64,000 nucleotides of DNA from Mediterraneibacter hominis (lineage in GTDB: Bacteria > Bacillota > Clostridia > Lachnospirales > Lachnospiraceae): positions 1 through 64,000 of the forward strand of contig NZ_JACOPF010000004.1 in the NCBI RefSeq assembly GCF_014287475.1, written 5' to 3'. The notes beneath the pieces are model-generated. The model ran no database searches and was not told the DNA's origin. It saw only the letters and a list, made by a program, of their open reading frames with translations. Position 1 is the stretch's first letter; every line of letters begins with the position of its first letter. The position numbers and the translations under genes are program-made. Below are positions 59,524 through 64,000 of the stretch, piece after piece.

Positions 59524-61749
59524 TTATAGATACATCGGATTGAAATCAAACTGAATCCGCATCTTAGCAAATCCAGAATTCACTTCAATATATTGCTCTA
59601 GTCTGTTTTTTATCCCTACCAGTGTATCATATCTTTTTGCTTTTATATAGAGTACTCTTCGATATACATCGTTGATTTTTCCGATTCCAGGGCTTGCAGG
59701 CCCAATTATCTGTATTTCTCCTGCCCCCCAAAAACGCGTGACAAATTCCTTTAAATATTTGCATCCTATCTCTAATATAGCCTCTTCTTTGCCGCTTGCC
59801 AGTACAGCCAGCAGATTCTCTGCCGGCGGATACCCCATCCATTTACGATACTGAATTTCCTCCGCATAAAAGGTTTCATAGTCCTGCGCTGCCGCTGTCT
59901 CTACAGCATAGTGCTCAGGGCTGTATGTCTGAATCACTGCTTCTCCTTCTATATCGCCTCTTCCAGAACGTCCCACCGCCTGTGTCAGAAGCTGAAATGT
60001 ACGTTCTCCGGCGCGGTAATCATCTGCATATAAAGACATGTCTGCCGCCAAAATCCCCACCAGTGTCACATCTGAAAAGTCGTGTCCCTTTACAATCATC
60101 TGTGTACCTACCAGAATATCTGCCTCTTTGTCTGCAAAGGCAGACAAAATCTTTTCATGCCCGTCTTTCCCACGTGTTGTATCCATATCCATCCGAAGGG
60201 TGCGTGCCTGCGGAAACCTACGCTTTACCATCTCTTCAATCTGCTGTGTCCCCGCTTTAAATTCCCCCACATGCCGTGATCCGCATACAGGGCAGGCAGA
60301 CGCTTTCGGCTCCTCATACCCACAGTAATGACATACAAGCCTTCCATTCCTGTGCAGAGACAGTGACACGTCACAATGGGGACACTTTATCACATGTCCG
60401 CACTCCCGACAGGAGAGAAAGCCTGCGTATCCTCTGCGGTTTAAAAACAACAGGATCTGCTCCTTTCTTTTCAGCCTTTCCTCCATCATCTCTTGTAGCT
60501 TTCTGCTTAAAATAGAACGATTTCCACTTTTTAATTCCTCCCGCATATCGACAATGCTTACTTTTGCCAGCTTCTGCATGCCGCTTCTGTTCTTCATTTC
60601 CAACAGCGTATAATTTCCCTGCCTTGCGCGGTACATTGCCTCCATAGAAGGGGTTGCACTTCCCAAAACTACACTCGCTTGTTCCATACTTGCCCTTTGA
60701 ATCGCCGTCTCTCGTGCATGGTACCGCGGCACCTGTTCGCTTTTATACGTATTCTCATGCTCCTCATCTATGACGATCAACCCTAAATTTGGCAGCGGAG
60801 TAAACAATGCAGAACGCGGCCCTATCATCACATCTACTTTCCCATCTTTGGCCCGCAGCATCTGATCATAGCGTTCACCCGCAGACATCCGCGAATTCAT
60901 AATAGATACCCGATCTCCAAAACAGCTATAGAACCGCATTACTGTCTGATATGTCAAGGCAATTTCTGGTATCAGTACAATCGCCTGCCTGCCCTGGCTC
61001 ACTACAAGCTGTATCATTTCCATGTATACTTCTGTCTTACCACTTCCAGTAACCCCATAGAGCAGATACGTTTTATAGAATTGTCGTTCATAGTCTTGCC
61101 GAAAAGTGTCAATCGCATGCTTTTGTTCCGGCGTAAATGTAATTTCTTTCCTCTGCTGCGTCTTTCCTTTTACAGGATTGCGGTATATCTGTTCGGACTC
61201 TAAAGCGATCACCTTTTGCTCTTCCAACGCCCGTATCACAGACATTGTAATACTTAGCTTCTTGGTGACCAGTTCATAATCCAACACCGGATGATCCAAG
61301 AGTGCAGCCAACAGCCTCGCACGCGCTCTCTGATTTTTTTCCAGATAAAAGGCCAGTCTTTGCTCTCCTGCCTCTTTGTCCAGGAGGAGCCGCACCTGTC
61401 TTTTCACCTTTGCATTTTCCTTTTGCTTGATGGGAAGTACCGTCTTTAATGCCTGAATCATCGTTCCGCCGTACTGCTCCTTCATCCATGCCGCAAGAAC
61501 AATCAGTTTTGCCTCAATCGCCACGCCGTCCTTGGAGATTTCCTGGATTTCTTTTATTTTGGACACATCATAGTCGCTGTGCTCGGAAAAGCCCGTCACG
61601 TACCCTTTTGTAATCCGGTTTCCTTTTCCGAACGGAATCCATACTTCCATACCAATAGAAAGTTCCCCTTCCATTCGGGAGGGGACTTTGTATTGAAAAA
61701 TTTTATCCAGCTTTTCGTGTGTAATATCCACAATAATATTGGCAAACAT
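59524..61749 (-). CDS. priA: Primosomal helicase PriA
   Basis: The 741-aa 3'-5' helicase restarts collapsed replication forks by recruiting the replicative helicase. The N-terminal 3'-DNA-binding domain is followed by helicase motifs: G-V-T-G-S-G-K-T-E-V-Y (Walker A, about 232-242), D-E-E-H (motif II) and G-S-A-T-P-S (motif III). The zinc-binding region has C-R-E-C-G, C-P-H-C, C-H-Y-C-G and C-P-V-C-G pairs (about 452-492). The late motif Q-A-V-G-R-S-G-R-G-D is clear. It lies 13 bp downstream of murE and 18 bp upstream of def. Confidence 0.96.
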   Translation of the reverse strand: MFANIIVDITHEKLDKIFQYKVPSRMEGELSIGMEVWIPFGKGNRITKGYVTGFSEHSDYDVSKIKEIQEISKDGVAIEAKLIVLAAWMKEQYGGTMIQALKTVLPIKQKENAKVKRQVRLLLDKEAGEQRLAFYLEKNQRARARLLAALLDHPVLDYELVTKKLSITMSVIRALEEQKVIALESEQIYRNPVKGKTQQRKEITFTPEQKHAIDTFRQDYERQFYKTYLLYGVTGSGKTEVYMEMIQLVVSQGRQAIVLIPEIALTYQTVMRFYSCFGDRVSIMNSRMSAGERYDQMLRAKDGKVDVMIGPRSALFTPLPNLGLIVIDEEHENTYKSEQVPRYHARETAIQRASMEQASVVLGSATPSMEAMYRARQGNYTLLEMKNRSGMQKLAKVSIVDMREELKSGNRSILSRKLQEMMEERLKRKEQILLFLNRRGYAGFLSCRECGHVIKCPHCDVSLSLHRNGRLVCHYCGYEEPKASACPVCGSRHVGEFKAGTQQIEEMVKRRFPQARTLRMDMDTTRGKDGHEKILSAFADKEADILVGTQMIVKGHDFSDVTLVGILAADMSLYADDYRAGERTFQLLTQAVGRSGRGDIEGEAVIQTYSPEHYAVETAAAQDYETFYAEEIQYRKWMGYPPAENLLAVLASGKEEAILEIGCKYLKEFVTRFWGAGEIQIIGPASPGIGKINDVYRRVLYIKAKRYDTLVGIKNRLEQYIEVNSGFAKMRIQFDFNPMYL

Positions 61750-61762
61750 GTATCTGCCTCAC

Positions 61763-63235
61763 CTACTTTTTCTCTTCTTTTCTTTCTTCTAATACTTCCT
61801 GAATCAAAATACGCTCATCCATCGGGTATTTCACACCCTTGATTTCCTGATAATCTTCATGCCCCTTTCCTGCAAGGACAATGACATCCCCTGTCTGTCC
61901 ATGTTCAATAACATAGCGGATTGCCTCTTTCCGGTCACAGATCTCTATATATTTCCCTTTTGTTCTTTCAATTCCCTTTTTAATGTCATCTATAATTGCC
62001 TGTGGCTCTTCAAATCTTGGATTGTCAGATGTAATCACTGTCAGATCTGCAAGCCGTCCTGATACTTCCCCCATTTCATATCTGCGATCCTTCGATCGGT
62101 TTCCTCCGCAGCCGAACACACAGACCAGTCTCTGCGGATGATATTCCTTCAGCGTTGTCAACAGGCTCTCCAGGCTCATTGCGTTGTGTGCATAGTCGAT
62201 CATCAATGTAAAATCCTCTGAGACCTTCACCATCTCAATCCTGCCTTTGACCTTCGCTTGCTTCAGTGCTCTTTTAATCTTATCCGCCGGCACATCAAAA
62301 TGACGGCACACCGCAATTGCTGTCAAAGAATTATAAACACTGAATGTCCCTGGAATATCGATCTCTACCTCCATATCCATAACACCTGAAGCATGGTATG
62401 CCACCCCCAGGTAGCCCGGCCTGGTTACGAGATGCACATCCATAGCACGCAGATCTGCTTTCTTGGAAAATCCAAATGTCTCCGTCCGGCAAGCAGCATT
62501 TTGAAAAACGTCTTCAAAATATTTATCGTCCACATTTGCAATTCCAATTCTGCACTGCTTAAACAACAACCCCTTGCATCTTTTATAGTCTTCAAAATCC
62601 TTATGTTCATTGGGCCCGATATGATCTTTTCCCAGATTCGTAAAAATCCCTATCTCAAACGGAATCCCTGCGGTTCTATGAAGCATCAAGCCTTGGGAGG
62701 ACACTTCCATTACAACACTGTCGCAGCCTTCCTTGAGCATCCTGGCAAAATACTGGTGGATCGTATAAGACTCCGGTGTTGTATTCGCTGCCGGAATCCT
62801 TTCCTCACCAATGATCGCCTCAATGGTTCCGATTAACCCTACCTTATGTCCTACCTCCTCTAAAATCGATTTGATCAGATAGGTCGTAGTAGTCTTTCCC
62901 TTTGTCCCTGTGATTCCGATGATTTTCAGCTTCTCTGCAGGATAACCAAAATATGCCGCTGACATCAAGGCAAGGGCATACCGGGAGTCGCTGACCTTTA
63001 TCACCGTCACCCCCTCTGGCGCGTCCACCTTTCTTTGCACAATCACTGCCGCTGCTTTCTTATCTGCCACTTCCTTTACATACGCATGCCCGTCAGATAC
63101 TGCTCCACAGATACATACAAATACAGAACCTGCCTCTACTTTCCGAGAATCATTGACAAGCGTTGTCACCTCCGTCTCATCACTTCCCTGGATCACTTCA
63201 TATTCCAAACGTTCTAGTAACTCATTTAGTTTCAT
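61763..63235 (-). CDS. murE: UDP-MurNAc-tripeptide synthetase MurE
   Basis: The 490-aa Mur ligase adds the third residue to the peptidoglycan stem peptide. The ATP motif is G-I-T-G-T-K-G-K-T-T-T-T-Y (about 107-119), and the UMAG-contact region is N-T-T-P-E-S. The specificity motif reads D-N-P-R (about 407-410), which marks meso-diaminopimelate rather than lysine addition, and G-K-G-H-E-D-Y-Q (about 461-468) follows. A good ribosome-binding site (GAGGAGG) precedes the start, and a promoter is at 63299-63327. It is the first gene of the long operon down to thiN and is not in a dcw cluster here. Confidence 0.95.
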   Translation of the reverse strand: MKLNELLERLEYEVIQGSDETEVTTLVNDSRKVEAGSVFVCICGAVSDGHAYVKEVADKKAAAVIVQRKVDAPEGVTVIKVSDSRYALALMSAAYFGYPAEKLKIIGITGTKGKTTTTYLIKSILEEVGHKVGLIGTIEAIIGEERIPAANTTPESYTIHQYFARMLKEGCDSVVMEVSSQGLMLHRTAGIPFEIGIFTNLGKDHIGPNEHKDFEDYKRCKGLLFKQCRIGIANVDDKYFEDVFQNAACRTETFGFSKKADLRAMDVHLVTRPGYLGVAYHASGVMDMEVEIDIPGTFSVYNSLTAIAVCRHFDVPADKIKRALKQAKVKGRIEMVKVSEDFTLMIDYAHNAMSLESLLTTLKEYHPQRLVCVFGCGGNRSKDRRYEMGEVSGRLADLTVITSDNPRFEEPQAIIDDIKKGIERTKGKYIEICDRKEAIRYVIEHGQTGDVIVLAGKGHEDYQEIKGVKYPMDERILIQEVLEERKEEKK

Positions 63236-63298
63236 TCTTTACTCCTCCTCAGGAAACCTCTGCCTCTTTATCAGGCCGGATTTGTCTCAATACGTTTT

Positions 63299-63327
63299 AT
63301 TATAACAGCATTTATGTTATTTGTCTG
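63299..63327 (-). promoter_or_regulatory. Promoter of the murE-priA-thiN operon
   Basis: On the minus strand CAGACA (63327-63322), a 17-nt spacer and TATAAT (63304-63299). The -35 box lies in the last codons of the acyltransferase gene. The predicted start is near 63292, leaving about 57 nt before murE. Confidence 0.6.
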
Positions 63328-64000
63328 CCCCAGGAACATTTTCGTATCAGGAATACAGATACATATGAAGCCGCGGCAATTGTGCCAATCAAAAGAGGAA
63401 TCGCTGCCCACGCCGTAAAATCCCCAGGCTCCATATATTTTTTATAATTGTCCAGAAAGAGGATATGGATTAGATAGATACCAAATGAACAGGAACAAAT
63501 ACGGTCGATCCAGCTTTTAAGTCTTCCCTCTGGCTCAAACCGGCATTTTTTAAACCGAATTGCCCAGAGAAAGAACGCTGCTGAACCGGCTGCTATAAAC
63601 GGACAGCCATATTCTAAAACCTTCTCGCAATGTTCCCCTGTCTGTACTGTCATTCCGGCAGTTATACCGAATACCGCAGCCATGTTTGCCGCAAATATAA
63701 GAAATGCTGTCCTCTGTCCAAGTCGGATATGCTTTCTATACCGATAGATATAATATCCGATAAATACATAATACATATAGACTTTATCCCCGATTAGCGG
63801 CAGAGCATAGTAAGCCTCTTCGTGGACAAGCGAAGAGACATAATTGAAGATTGTCGTCACACTAATCACTGCCAGAAATGCGTATTCCAGCTTTATTCCC
63901 ATAAACCGGCACATAACCTGCAAAAAAGGAATCACCAGGTATATGGGGATCATCGCATACAAATACCACAGATGCGGTTCTGTAGGCACATACAAAATAT
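63312..64000 (-). CDS. Acyltransferase-3 family membrane protein, C-terminal part
   Basis: The frame is open to the right edge, so the N-terminal part of the gene, including its start, is missing; about 230 residues are present. Several hydrophobic helices are visible (for example Y-A-M-I-P-I-Y-L-V-I-P-F-L and I-P-L-L-I-G-T-I-A-A-A-S-Y). The stretch Y-L-Y-A-M-I-P and the late F-G-I-Y-L-I-H-I-L-F match the acyltransferase-3 (OafA/WecH-like) family. These proteins O-acetylate surface polysaccharides or wall polymers. The acceptor is unknown. A TTG near the edge is probably internal rather than the start. Confidence 0.75.
   Translation of the reverse strand, partial: ILYVPTEPHLWYLYAMIPIYLVIPFLQVMCRFMGIKLEYAFLAVISVTTIFNYVSSLVHEEAYYALPLIGDKVYMYYVFIGYYIYRYRKHIRLGQRTAFLIFAANMAAVFGITAGMTVQTGEHCEKVLEYGCPFIAAGSAAFFLWAIRFKKCRFEPEGRLKSWIDRICSCSFGIYLIHILFLDNYKKYMEPGDFTAWAAIPLLIGTIAAASYVSVFLIRKCSWGRQIT

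Overview
The window is a low-GC Firmicutes chromosome segment, most likely from the Lachnospiraceae (Clostridium cluster XIVa). The grounds are the 16S 5' end (the GGCTCAG box followed by GATGAACG), pyruvate phosphate dikinase and pyruvate:ferredoxin oxidoreductase as central metabolic genes, a single-chain glycyl-tRNA synthetase, the era-yqzL-recO order, the priA-def-fmt-rsmB-rlmN-prpC-prkC-rsgA-rpe-thiN cluster, and several sugar ABC transporters with FGGY kinases. The family is an inference; genus and species cannot be fixed from this sequence.

Layout. 1-430: 5' end of a 16S rRNA gene on the minus strand, its leader and two tandem near-consensus rRNA promoters. 540-2340: plus-strand small genes, an acetyltransferase and a three-gene DUF2089/SHOCT-like module; a frameshifted remnant of a Phd/YefM-type antitoxin follows on the minus strand. 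2.6-13.5 kb: minus-strand housekeeping genes ppdK, M18 aminopeptidase, glyQS, recO, a yqzL-like small gene, era and an M16C peptidase. 13.6-19 kb: a compact repeat element, then a glycerol operon (glpK, alpha/beta hydrolase, glycerol-3-phosphate dehydrogenase-like flavoprotein, second flavoprotein, DUF1667 protein). 19.2-20.1 kb: a CorA-type transporter.

20.1-33.4 kb is an L-fucose-type sugar locus. It has a mutarotase (fucU), an RbsABC-like importer, a three-component sensor (YesN-like regulator, YesM-like kinase and a membrane-anchored sugar-binding protein), an FGGY deoxysugar kinase, L-fucose isomerase and a divergent AraC regulator. The aldolase step is not in the window. 33.4-40.9 kb is a second sugar or sugar-acid locus of unknown substrate: a Zn-dependent dehydrogenase, a permease, an unusual fused ATPase-permease protein, a cyclase-family hydrolase, a lipoprotein binding protein and a GntR regulator. 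Its operator T.GTATAC.A recurs upstream of both the regulator and the transport operon. The transport operon promoter carries a run of ten G between its -35 and -10 boxes, a layout expected for phase variation; this is the most interesting observation here.

41-48 kb: pyruvate:ferredoxin oxidoreductase, a zinc-ribbon membrane protein with a discoidin-like domain, lgt and ychF. 48.2-49.8 kb: a lone plus-strand FGGY kinase. 49.9-63.2 kb: a tightly packed, largely overlapping minus-strand operon from murE and priA through translation-start, RNA-methylation, Ser/Thr kinase/phosphatase and ribosome-maturation genes to thiN. A perfect 34-bp palindrome lies inside the rsgA coding region. The window ends inside an acyltransferase-3 membrane protein.
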